From positions 1 to 64,000 of the forward strand of contig CALEGP010000023.1 of assembly GCA_937876245.1 (NCBI GenBank): DNA of 64,000 nt, written 5' to 3'. A program made the translations under genes and the position numbers. Of this stretch, positions 20,241 through 27,727 are shown piece after piece (the stretch's first letter is position 1; the number at the start of each line of letters is the position of its first letter). The DNA is from an uncultured Actinomycetes bacterium (GTDB lineage: Bacteria > Actinomycetota > Actinomycetes > Nanopelagicales > Nanopelagicaceae). Below the pieces are notes generated by a model, which was not told the DNA's origin, made no database searches, and saw only the letters and a program-made list of their open reading frames with translations.

Positions 20241-20286
20241 AAGATATTCGTCATTAGTTGAAGCTTCAACTAAAATGAACTATATA
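20241..20286. promoter_or_regulatory. Divergent promoter pair around a 20-bp perfect palindrome (shared operator)
   Basis: The palindrome TTAGTTGAAGCTTCAACTAA is at 20254-20273. On the plus strand, TTGAAG (20258-20263), 17 bases, then TATATA (20281-20286) form a promoter toward the lipoprotein gene. On the minus strand, TTGAAG (20269-20264), 17 bases, then TATCTT (20246-20241) form a promoter toward pirin. Both -35 boxes lie inside the palindrome, so one bound dimer would block both. AGTTGAA-type palindromes are typical of MarR-family operators; the regulator is not in the window. Confidence 0.8.
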
Positions 20287-20339
20287 GCTATTTCAAAGGA
20301 GAATCTATTCCTAATTGGATTACCGATACCCTTTCGGCC

Positions 20340-20981
20340 ATGGGCAGAAGAAAAGTATCAATCGGTCTAGTCATTCTTGGCGCATTGCTGCTCACAAGTT
20401 GTGGTCTTCCGACCGGAAATGAGCGGCCAGAAGATGTGAAACTTCGCGAAGGTATTAAATCTTTGATATCCCAATATGAAACTAAATTTCCAAAATCAGT
20501 TAATTGGGATTCGGCGAAAGTTACTGCTCAGATCTCACGGCGCCTGCCCGATGGTCTGGCTACTGAGGCCGGATGGAGCCTAAAGTGGCCGAACTATGTT
20601 CAAGGTGAGCTAGCAAGTGCAGTAGTGCCATGGATTGTTCTTGGACAGTTTCCAGAAAAATTTGCGCTAGATGTCAATAGTTATAAGGGAGGGACCCCCG
20701 TAGCTTCAGGCATAGCGGCACAAATCGTAAAGCTTCAAGACGATCTCTTTGGCGGCAGCTTCTTCGCTGCCGTAGTTAATATTAGACTTTCAAAAAATGA
20801 TCCAAGGTGGATGGTTTTTACGACCGTGCCCTATCTCCCTGTTACTGATCCTGCTTACGGCTTTGCGGAATCAGTGAGTAGGAAATGGGAAATCAAAGAT
20901 TTTGGAACTGCAACCGTAGGCTGCAATGTGGTTCCGAGTAGCGTCCAAAGAGAATTCGGGTTTACTTGCTCGCCGAGATAA
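20340..20981 (+). CDS. Putative lipoprotein of unknown function
   Basis: A protein of 213 residues with a lipoprotein signal: MGRRK, a hydrophobic core VSIGLVILGAL, then lipobox LLTSC with the modified Cys at residue 21. The mature part has no recognised domain; it is mixed alpha/beta with a VAKLQDDLFGG-like amphipathic stretch and two further cysteines near the C-terminus (VGCNVV, FTCSP). The strong ribosome site AAAGGAG (20295-20301) is 38 bases before this ATG and 5 bases before an in-frame ATT (20307), so a longer form with 11 extra residues is possible. The 3' end overlaps the convergent permease by 20 bases. It shares an operator with pirin. Confidence 0.7.
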   Translation: MGRRKVSIGLVILGALLLTSCGLPTGNERPEDVKLREGIKSLISQYETKFPKSVNWDSAKVTAQISRRLPDGLATEAGWSLKWPNYVQGELASAVVPWIVLGQFPEKFALDVNSYKGGTPVASGIAAQIVKLQDDLFGGSFFAAVVNIRLSKNDPRWMVFTTVPYLPVTDPAYGFAESVSRKWEIKDFGTATVGCNVVPSSVQREFGFTCSPR

Positions 20982-22167
20982 AATTACTTGGGTTTAAGGC
21001 GAAACTCTCTTTACATCCTGGCATGCAGAAGTAATACATTTTGCCATCTAAGTTATAGCTTGCCGGAGCATCGGAAATCCGAACCTGCATTCCACAAACC
21101 CAGTCTTTGGCAAACTCTTGATTTTGTCCGTCAGTCACTCGAGTGCGGTACATCCAATAGATCCAGATGATTACCGCAAGGGCCATAACATCTAAAATCG
21201 TCGTGTAATTCCATCCGACTGGATTTGAATGCGCCATATTGTGGCTCGTTTTAGGAATTAAGTTAAGTAGATTAAATATCAGCTCGGTTATGAAGCCGGC
21301 TAGGCTCATCACCAACCAAAATACCAACGTTAGACGAATTGCCAATTTGGTTCCGTAGTACTTGCGATAAATAAGTACCAAGGGCAGTGATATCAAATCT
21401 GCGAAAATAAATGCGATCGCCCCGCCGAAGGTGATTCCACCATGCCATAGCGCTGCTGCCAGCGGCACATTTCCAACTGAACAGACGAAACTTATAAAGG
21501 CAATAAATGGACCGATAATTGCATTTTCTAGGCTAGAAATAATTCCATGATCAGATATAAATAGCAGATTCCAAAAAGAAGCCGGGATCAGAATTGCAGC
21601 CAATCCAGCGACAACAAAACCAATTATCAATTCAACTCGCAACATTTTAAAATCACCGATTGTGTAACCGGCCGCATCATGCCAATTTGGTTTATGGTTA
21701 GAATCAAAATTCTCACTGGTTTCAAAACTCTCTTGCGAATCCCGAATTAATTTCGCTGGAATCAATTTTGGTATAAATATTTTGAGCATCAGAATCATCA
21801 GCGCTCCTCCGACAAATTCGGCTACAGCAAATTGCCACCCCATAAGAATCCACAGGACAAGGCCCAGCTCGATTACTAGATTTGTGCTGGCGAACATAAA
21901 GACCATAGAGGCGGTGAAGTTTGCTCCCTTAGAAAATAAACTTTTTGCCAATGCGCTGGCCGAGTAAGAACAAGAGGAACTTATGGCGCCAAAAAATGAG
22001 GCTTTTGAAATGCTTTTTAGGCTGTCATCACCCAATTGCTCTCGCATTTTTTTTCTAGAAGCAAATGCCTGAACCGCACCCGAAAGCGTAAATCCGATTA
22101 CTAGCGCCCAAAAAGTATGGAAAAACATCCACCAACCCTCGATGAGCCCATCAAAAACTTTATTCAT
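20962..22167 (-). CDS. YraQ/ArsP-type (DUF318) permease with C-terminal YHS-like metal domain
   Basis: Membrane protein of 401 residues. About eight helices are arranged as two halves; the first has FFGAISSSCSYSASALAKSLFSKGA followed by MFASTNLVIELGLVLW, and the second GNVPLAAALWHGGITFGGAIAFIFADL, both typical of the UPF0718 permease family. After the last helix a segment from about residue 355 has CGM, then YYFCMPGCKESF, matching a YHS-type metal-binding domain. Relatives move organoarsenicals or are linked to metals; the substrate here is not known. The fused metal domain suggests a heavy-metal or metalloid cargo. It is convergent with the lipoprotein. Confidence 0.82.
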   Translation of the reverse strand: MNKVFDGLIEGWWMFFHTFWALVIGFTLSGAVQAFASRKKMREQLGDDSLKSISKASFFGAISSSCSYSASALAKSLFSKGANFTASMVFMFASTNLVIELGLVLWILMGWQFAVAEFVGGALMILMLKIFIPKLIPAKLIRDSQESFETSENFDSNHKPNWHDAAGYTIGDFKMLRVELIIGFVVAGLAAILIPASFWNLLFISDHGIISSLENAIIGPFIAFISFVCSVGNVPLAAALWHGGITFGGAIAFIFADLISLPLVLIYRKYYGTKLAIRLTLVFWLVMSLAGFITELIFNLLNLIPKTSHNMAHSNPVGWNYTTILDVMALAVIIWIYWMYRTRVTDGQNQEFAKDWVCGMQVRISDAPASYNLDGKMYYFCMPGCKESFALNPSNFISASK

Positions 22168-22175
22168 CCAAAACC

Positions 22176-22517
22176 TTAGCCACGGCCATTTGGTTTCCTG
22201 ACGCTCTCATGGTTCAAATCTTTCGCCTTCTCGTGAAATTTTCTGATTTGTAATTCGAATGCTGCGACCGCTTGATCGAATGCGGAGACATCGTTAAAGC
22301 CAGAGCCCTCGGCTCGTACGAATGGACCAACGCCGTGCGTGGTCAAAATCACCTCGTGAGAAGATTTTCCAAAACGTGGATTTTGCTCGTGTTTAACTTC
22401 GACTTTTATGCCATCTATCGCCACATTAAAACGAGATAGAGATTTGAGTTTTTCGGTAGCTATCGCCTTGAAGTCCTCGGCCAAATTAACTTTCCTAGCG
22501 TGGATTACGATTTCCAT
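22176..22517 (-). CDS. hpf: Ribosome hibernation promoting factor, short form
   Basis: HPF/YfiA family protein of 113 residues. The beta-alpha-beta-beta-beta-alpha fold is visible: MEIVIHARKVNLAEDFKAIATEKLKSL, then VKVEVKHE-like strands, then a long helix with AFELQIRKFHEKAK. It binds the 30S A/P-site region to silence ribosomes. Actinobacterial HPF is usually the long form with a dimerising C-terminal domain and lies between comF and secA; this one has no C-terminal domain and lies 12 kb away from that slot. An AGGAGT ribosome site precedes the ATG. Confidence 0.85.
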   Translation of the reverse strand: MEIVIHARKVNLAEDFKAIATEKLKSLSRFNVAIDGIKVEVKHEQNPRFGKSSHEVILTTHGVGPFVRAEGSGFNDVSAFDQAVAAFELQIRKFHEKAKDLNHESVRKPNGRG

Positions 22518-22655
22518 ATTAACTCCTACTCAATCACGGCTGCCGAATTCTGTCTCTATGTAATTGTGCTTACCTCTTTAAGTTACACCAATTTGGACTC
22601 TAATGAATCATTTTAGGAAAAATTTATACTCCTGGAGGAGTAAGATTTCGGTGAG

Positions 22656-23915
22656 ATGAATCGCCTAAGTGAATTTCTTCCGAATCGTGCCGATTACAAA
22701 GGGGCGAGCGCTCATTGGAGAAAGGATCTACTGGCTGGCATTACTGTAGGAATAGTTGCTCTTCCATTAGCCTTAGCCTTTGGCATCACCACTGGAGCCG
22801 GCGCTGCCGCAGGTTTGATAACAGCGATTCTGGCCGGTTTTCTAGCCGCCATCTTTGGCGGTTCTAATTTTCAAGTAAGTGGCCCAACTGGCGCAATGAC
22901 TGTAATCCTTGTTCCTATTGTTACCAAATATGGCATCGATTCACTAATTCCACTCGGATTTTTCGCCGGTTTACTAACTTTAGTTCTGGGAATTTGTCGG
23001 GCCGGGTCGATTATAAATCGAGTTCCGTGGCCAGTGATGGAGGGATTTACCCTAGGAATTGCAATCGTAATTGCGTTACAACAGATTCCCACTGCCCTAG
23101 CCACGCCTTCTATCAGTGGCAACAGAACTGTGATTACCGCTTGGAATACAACCAAATCAGCTGTTGATCATGGCCTAAATTATCGAGCAATATTTATAGT
23201 CTTACTAACAATGATCGTGAAATTCGTATACCCCAAACTAGCTCACAGGTTAAAAATTCATATCCCGGCAAGTTTCATGGCAATAATCGTGAGCTCGATT
23301 GTAGTTATAGCATTTGGCGTAGATATACCGACCGTAGGAGATATGCCCGCTTCAATTTTTCACTTTCATAAATTCGAATTCTTTGGTCTCGGCGGCTATG
23401 AATTGGTCTCCGCCGTAATTGCCATTTCACTTCTCGCCTCGATTGAATCACTCTTATCTGCAAGGGTGGGAGACCAACTTGCACATATTCATGATGATGA
23501 ACTTAAGTACAAGCCGAATCGTGAACTCTTTGGTCAGGGCCTAGCTTCTATGTTCTCTTCATTGGCGGGCGGAATGCCTGCTACTGGAGCAATTGCCAGG
23601 ACTGGAGTTAATATACGTTCAGGCGCAAATTCACGACTCTCGGCAATATTTCATGCATTATTTTTGCTTGCAGTAGTTTTAGTTCTCTCCCCAATTATTT
23701 CAAAAATTCCAACTGCTGCGCTGGCAGGAGTACTGATTGGTACTTCTTACCGAATGGTGAGCCCAGCGAATTTGCGTGAACTGCTCAGGACAACTCGTCT
23801 GGACTCGACAATTCTGCTCACCACCGCGCTTCTCGTAATTTTTGTTGATCTAATTTGGGGTATAGCCCTAGGCACTCTGCTCTACTTTGTATTGAGAAAA
23901 TTAAAGAGGAAGTAG
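22656..23915 (+). CDS. SulP family anion transporter without STAS domain
   Basis: Membrane protein of 419 residues with the Sulfate_transp domain: HWRKDLLAGITVGIVALPLALAFG, a GLITAILAGFLAAIFGGSNFQVSGPTGAM core, and GGMPATGAIARTGVNIRSGA near helix 10. About 12-14 helices are present. The chain ends LRKLKRK after the last helix, so the usual cytoplasmic STAS domain is missing. SulP proteins carry sulfate, bicarbonate or dicarboxylates; no cargo can be assigned. The gene is divergent from hpf and overlaps the convergent membrane gene by 15 bases. A TATACT box and a GGAGGAG run lie upstream. Confidence 0.88.
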   Translation: MNRLSEFLPNRADYKGASAHWRKDLLAGITVGIVALPLALAFGITTGAGAAAGLITAILAGFLAAIFGGSNFQVSGPTGAMTVILVPIVTKYGIDSLIPLGFFAGLLTLVLGICRAGSIINRVPWPVMEGFTLGIAIVIALQQIPTALATPSISGNRTVITAWNTTKSAVDHGLNYRAIFIVLLTMIVKFVYPKLAHRLKIHIPASFMAIIVSSIVVIAFGVDIPTVGDMPASIFHFHKFEFFGLGGYELVSAVIAISLLASIESLLSARVGDQLAHIHDDELKYKPNRELFGQGLASMFSSLAGGMPATGAIARTGVNIRSGANSRLSAIFHALFLLAVVLVLSPIISKIPTAALAGVLIGTSYRMVSPANLRELLRTTRLDSTILLTTALLVIFVDLIWGIALGTLLYFVLRKLKRK

Positions 23916-24290
23916 ATAAATTATTAGCGTTATTGTCAGCGCCAACGATATTGCTTGAATCAAAATTGATGTAGCAGTCCTACGATCTCTTCTACGATCC
24001 TCCGGAGATGCAACTCTTGAGAGATTTCCTAGTGATTTAAAGTTAAAAGTTCCCATAAGCCCAAAAGCTAGGCAGAACTTTCGACGAGATTGAATAAAGC
24101 CAATTGCAAATATCAGGGCCGGGATAAATACAGCCAACCGAGCGCTCTTAACACTGTCTGTAGTGAGCACGCCAAATGTAGTTGTAATAGTAAGAATTAG
24201 ACCAATGAGTGCAACGGCTTGTCTGCGACGAATTTCGCCTTTGCCTATATTGCAGCTTCCCGAAACATATTCAAATTCTGGAACTGTCAT
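23901..24290 (-). CDS. Small membrane protein of unknown function
   Basis: A protein of 129 residues. It has a Cys/Lys-rich N-terminus (SGSCNIGKGEIRRRQ), two helices (about 27-43 and 51-67), a basic loop RRKFCLAFGLMGTFNF, a very basic SPEDRRRDRRT stretch, and a final helix ending YLLPL. No family is recognised. It begins 3 bases after the stop of the 48-residue gene and follows malY and terC, so it is probably the last gene of that operon. It overlaps the convergent sulP gene by 15 bases. Confidence 0.7.
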   Translation of the reverse strand: MTVPEFEYVSGSCNIGKGEIRRRQAVALIGLILTITTTFGVLTTDSVKSARLAVFIPALIFAIGFIQSRRKFCLAFGLMGTFNFKSLGNLSRVASPEDRRRDRRTATSILIQAISLALTITLIIYLLPL

Positions 24291-24293
24291 AAA

Positions 24294-24440
24294 TTAAACA
24301 GCTTCGTGATCATCGTCGGCAAAGACTTCGTGATCATCGTCACCACTTTCGGCGACCCATTCAAATAGAGTTTTGATTCCGGCAATTATGAGAGCGAAAA
24401 AGGTAAGCGTTGCCATCAAGCGACGAAGTGCCTTAACCAT
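24294..24440 (-). CDS. 48-residue small membrane protein with acidic, histidine-bearing tail
   Basis: Read directly from the minus strand, ATG at 24440 to TAA at 24294. The protein has a basic start (MVKALRRL), one membrane helix (about residues 9-25) and a C-terminal tail with a repeated DDDHE motif (residues 34-38 and 42-46). The repeat is also seen in DNA as two near-identical TGATCATCGTC blocks. It lies 24 bases after malY and 3 bases before the next membrane gene, the spacing expected inside an operon. No family is recognised. Asp/His repeats suggest metal binding, which is inference. Confidence 0.65.
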   Translation of the reverse strand: MVKALRRLMATLTFFALIIAGIKTLFEWVAESGDDDHEVFADDDHEAV

Positions 24441-24464
24441 GAGACAAATCTACCCCAAGAATTA

Positions 24465-25622
24465 TCAGGCTGTCCTGTTATAGACCAGCGACACAATTCT
24501 ATCGATGGCCTCGCTAATTATTTCTTCACTCGTGGCAAAATTTAAACGGACGAACTGTCCCGACTCTGGTCCAAAGGAGATCCCTGAATTGAGTGCGAGC
24601 TTTGCCTCTTTCAGCAAAACAGCAGCCGGGTTCTCTCCTAAATTCAACGAGGAAAGGTCTAGCCAGGCCAAATATGAAGAATCAGGCTCGCGATAGCCAA
24701 CAGAGGGCAGCTTTTCAGCTAATTCATTCGCTAAAAATTTACGATTGCTGTCCAGGGTTTCGATTGCGCTATCAAGCCAGTCGACGCACTCGTAAGCAGT
24801 TGCTGCTGCCACTGCTCCGAGCAGTGAAGCTCTAGAGTGAAGGGCCGGTGGCAGAGTTTTTGCCCGCGTTAATAGCTCTAAATGCCCTGTCACAATAGTT
24901 GCGCATTTGAGCCCAGCTAAGTTCCAACTCTTACTCGCAGCTGTTACGCAAACCCCGACTTCTCGAGCAATATCGCTTACGGCAAGAAATGGTGTGAAAT
25001 CCTCCCGAGCATAAGTTAATGGCGCATGAATTTCATCGCTGAAAACACTGACACCAAATTTTTTTGCCATTTCGGCAATGCTCGCCAACTCATCTCTCGA
25101 AAATATGACACCTACCGGATTATGTGGGTTGCATAAGAAATGGGCCTTTACTCCACCGGCATAACCTCTCTCGATAGCTGCCAAATCAATCGAATATTTC
25201 TGGCCATTCTTGGTGAGTGGAGCGTCGAATACTTCACACCTAAGTTCCCTTATCCAATTATTCATATTGTGATAAACAGGTGAGTTAATCATTATGGAAT
25301 CACCCGGCTTAACAATGGTTCGAGCCATCTCAACCATTCCAACCCCAACATCAGTAGCTATGAAAACTTGTTCTGGGTCTATTTCCCAGGCCCAGCGCGC
25401 TCTCGCAAATTGCGCCAAATTTATACCAAGCTCTGGAATTGGGCCTAGGTACCCCGTATCCGAACTTTCCAACATCTCGATAAGACGATCACGAATTGGT
25501 TTCGCAATTTCGAAATCCATTTCCGCAACTGGAAGTGGCAGGACATCAAGAGGATATTCCCGCCATTTTTCACTTTTACGCTGGCGTAATTCCGTCAAAC
25601 TCGGAACTGGAAGTTTACTCAT
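24465..25622 (-). CDS. MalY/PatB-type PLP C-S lyase or aminotransferase
   Basis: Fold-type I PLP enzyme of 385 residues. MalY/PatB features are PLPVAEMDF near the start, HNPVGVIFSRDEL, SDEIHAPLTY with the PLP-contacting Asp, and ASKSWNLAGLKCA with the Schiff-base lysine. The family performs cystathionine beta-lyase chemistry, yielding homocysteine, pyruvate and ammonia. It could therefore feed methionine synthesis; ahcY lies in the same window but not in the same operon. Its start overlaps the terC end by 8 bases, so the two are translated together. Confidence 0.88.
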   Translation of the reverse strand: MSKLPVPSLTELRQRKSEKWREYPLDVLPLPVAEMDFEIAKPIRDRLIEMLESSDTGYLGPIPELGINLAQFARARWAWEIDPEQVFIATDVGVGMVEMARTIVKPGDSIMINSPVYHNMNNWIRELRCEVFDAPLTKNGQKYSIDLAAIERGYAGGVKAHFLCNPHNPVGVIFSRDELASIAEMAKKFGVSVFSDEIHAPLTYAREDFTPFLAVSDIAREVGVCVTAASKSWNLAGLKCATIVTGHLELLTRAKTLPPALHSRASLLGAVAAATAYECVDWLDSAIETLDSNRKFLANELAEKLPSVGYREPDSSYLAWLDLSSLNLGENPAAVLLKEAKLALNSGISFGPESGQFVRLNFATSEEIISEAIDRIVSLVYNRTA

Positions 25623-26514
25623 TTAATTCACTGCCTCGGGTCTTTATCAAACTCAGAATTGCGGTAACTGCAAGGGTAAGAATTATGAATCCAAGGCTGA
25701 GTTGGAGAGAGATGTGCGGGATTGAAAAATTACCAATACGGTCCCAGTGCTGCTCGTGAAGTGCTTCAATCAATAGCTTAAGTCCAATAAATGCCAAGAT
25801 AGCCGAAAGCCCCTCGGTCAAATAAACCAATTTCGTCATTAATTTGCCAATTAAAAAGTACAACTGACGTAATCCCATCAAAGCAAAAATATTTGCAGTA
25901 ACGATTATGTAAGGGTCTTTTGTTAGACCAAAAATCGCAGGAATTGAATCAAAAGCGAATAGAACATCGGTCATTGCAATGGCAATCAGGGCCAAGGTAA
26001 AAGTTGATGCCCCTTTATTTCGTAAATACGAAATAAAGCGACCCTCTCGCCATTCTTTCTCCTCGCTCTCCTTTACCAATGTGTATGCCGTATAGATTAA
26101 GAATGCGCCAAAAAAGAAGAAGATCCAAGAAAATTTACTAATTATTAGTGAGCCAATTGCTATAAAGCCGCCGCGCAGGAGTAGAGATGCGGCAATTCCG
26201 AATAGGAGAACTAGCTGCTCTTTCTCTTTTGCAACCTTCAACCTGGCAAGAATCAGAACAAAAACGAAAAGATTATCGAAGGAAAGTGAATATTCGGTGA
26301 GCCAACCAGCAAAGAACTCCTTCTGAGCTTGTTCAGTGGCCCAGTGGCCCAGCGATATACCGAACGCAATTGCCAGCACGATATAGAAAACCGTCCAACT
26401 TGCGGCAGTCCGTAGCGTTGTTTCGCGATTTCGTTGCACGTATGCCATCGCAAAATCAAAACCTAAAACTAGGAGCAAAATTAGTAGCGTTATTTCCCAA
26501 ACCGTTGCACTCAT
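25615..26514 (-). CDS. TerC family membrane protein
   Basis: Integral membrane protein of 299 residues with seven or more helices and the TerC/Alx core: EFFAGWLTEYSLSFDNLFVFVLI with the conserved Asp-Asn pair, and ALIAIAMTDVLFAFDSIPAIFGLT with a second conserved Asp set. TerC proteins are linked to tellurite resistance and, in characterised bacteria, to manganese export that helps metal loading of secreted enzymes. It heads the terC-malY-small-protein operon. The length is typical. Confidence 0.92.
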   Translation of the reverse strand: MSATVWEITLLILLLVLGFDFAMAYVQRNRETTLRTAASWTVFYIVLAIAFGISLGHWATEQAQKEFFAGWLTEYSLSFDNLFVFVLILARLKVAKEKEQLVLLFGIAASLLLRGGFIAIGSLIISKFSWIFFFFGAFLIYTAYTLVKESEEKEWREGRFISYLRNKGASTFTLALIAIAMTDVLFAFDSIPAIFGLTKDPYIIVTANIFALMGLRQLYFLIGKLMTKLVYLTEGLSAILAFIGLKLLIEALHEQHWDRIGNFSIPHISLQLSLGFIILTLAVTAILSLIKTRGSELNE

Positions 26515-26565
26515 GGCTCGTAAAGTACATTATTTCTAGGATTTAAATGCAAAATATCGAGAAAA

Positions 26566-27120
26566 CTAAGCCGTGTATGGGACTCCTGTGCTCGAATGAC
26601 AGTCATAGCCATTTGGATTTTTCAATAAGTACTTCTGGTGATACTCCTCAGCCAGCCAATATTCATTGCCCCTAGCACTTTGAACCTGAGTAACAATTTT
26701 GCCAATACCTTCCTTCGTCAGCAAGGTTTGGTAAATATCTTTCGATGCAAGCGCCTCTTTCAGTTGGGGTTCAGTCGTCACAAAAATCATACTTCGATAT
26801 TGGGTCCCGATATCGCCACCTTGCCTGTTTAGCGAAGTTGGATCATGCATAACCCAAAACTCGGCCAGTAAATCTTCAAATGAAATCGTCTTAGAATCAA
26901 AAGTGACACATACTATTTCGGCATGATTGGTTGTTCCCATGCAGACCTCTTCATATGAAGGATTGGGCTTCTCTCCACCCATATATCCAACACTGGTGTC
27001 GCTGACTCCTGGCAGTTTCCAGAATCGACGTTCAGCGCCCCAGAAACATCCAGTTGCAAAATACGCTTTTTCGATATTCCCTAAATTTCCTGTATCAATT
27101 GCTGCTGCATTGGAATCCAT
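26566..27120 (-). CDS. msrA: Peptide methionine sulfoxide reductase A
   Basis: Repairs methionine-S-sulfoxide in proteins and free Met. The 184-residue protein has the catalytic GCFWGAE with Cys25, the substrate region GGEKPNPSYEEVCMGTTNHAE, and QYRSMIF. The C-terminus contains YDCHSSTG with a possible resolving cysteine. The length is standard. It is divergent from tRNA-Arg. No msrB is present in the window. Confidence 0.95.
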   Translation of the reverse strand: MDSNAAAIDTGNLGNIEKAYFATGCFWGAERRFWKLPGVSDTSVGYMGGEKPNPSYEEVCMGTTNHAEIVCVTFDSKTISFEDLLAEFWVMHDPTSLNRQGGDIGTQYRSMIFVTTEPQLKEALASKDIYQTLLTKEGIGKIVTQVQSARGNEYWLAEEYHQKYLLKNPNGYDCHSSTGVPYTA

Positions 27121-27230
27121 TGGTGAATTCTTCCAGAAAAAACAAATATTGGGATTTTCTTGAATTATTCCCGAGAAAAGGTCAAAATTTAGGCAAACTC
27201 AAATACCATGTAGAGTTAATTCACCGTATT

Positions 27231-27302
27231 GCCCCCGTAGCTCAGTGGATAGAGCACCGCCCTCCGGAGGCGGGAGCGCAGGTTCGATTCCCGTCGGGGG
27301 CA
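27231..27302 (+). tRNA. tRNA-Arg (anticodon CCG)
   Basis: The acceptor stem GCCCCCG/CGGGGGC, D-arm GCTC...GAGC, and anticodon stem CCGCC/GGCGG with loop CTCCGGA (anticodon CCG) are clear. CCA is not encoded. The T-arm GCAGG-TTCGATT-CCCGT carries an A51-C63 mismatch and a G49-U65 wobble, which is unusual. Confidence 0.95.
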
Positions 27303-27338
27303 CAAATCACAGAATCATTTTGGAAATGTCCTTGTGAA

Positions 27339-27357
27339 CTCCCGCAATAAACGGGAG
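27339..27357. terminator. Short hairpin between tRNA-Arg and whiB1
   Basis: CTCCCG, seven bases, then CGGGAG form a 6-bp GC-rich stem 37 bases after the tRNA. No T-run follows, so it may end tRNA transcription weakly or protect the tRNA precursor. An octamer CTTGTGAA occurs just before it and again 43 bases later, upstream of whiB1. Confidence 0.35.
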
Positions 27358-27448
27358 AATAGAGTCCGCAATAGTTCTTGTGAATGGTATTTATTACCTT
27401 TTACTTCCCCAGATTTACAATTTATTCTTTAGAAGGAGCCCAGTAATT

Positions 27449-27718
27449 ATGGATTGGCGCCATGAATCCGCTTGCCGCGATGAAGATCCGGAACGCTTTT
27501 TCCCGGTCGGCAATACAGGCCCAGCCCTGGCTCAAATTGAAGAAGCAAAAAAAGTCTGTAATCGATGCATCGTTAAAGAGCCATGTCTTGCCTGGGCTCT
27601 TGAAAGTGGTCAAGATGCTGGAGTATGGGGCGGGCTTTCAGAAGATGAACGCCGAGCCCTAAAACGTCGCGCTGCGCGAAATCGTGCGCGTATGCTGGAA
27701 AATCAAAATAGTTTCTGA
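27449..27718 (+). CDS. whiB1: WhiB1-type iron-sulfur transcription factor
   Basis: Wbl protein of 89 residues that carries a nitric-oxide-sensitive 4Fe-4S cluster and, in mycobacteria, binds the sigma factor SigA. Cluster ligands are Cys9, Cys37, Cys40 and Cys46 in the C-x(n)-CxxC-x5-C pattern. GVWGG and a basic RRALKRRAARNRAR tail follow. The start MDWRHESACRDEDPERFF and the rest match M. tuberculosis WhiB1 closely as I remember it. The ATG at 27449 has AGAAGGAG 10 bases before it, which rules out the upstream in-frame ATG. It is convergent with pdtaS, as in mycobacteria. Confidence 0.95.
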   Translation: MDWRHESACRDEDPERFFPVGNTGPALAQIEEAKKVCNRCIVKEPCLAWALESGQDAGVWGGLSEDERRALKRRAARNRARMLENQNSF

Positions 27719-27727
27719 GCTCTTAAT

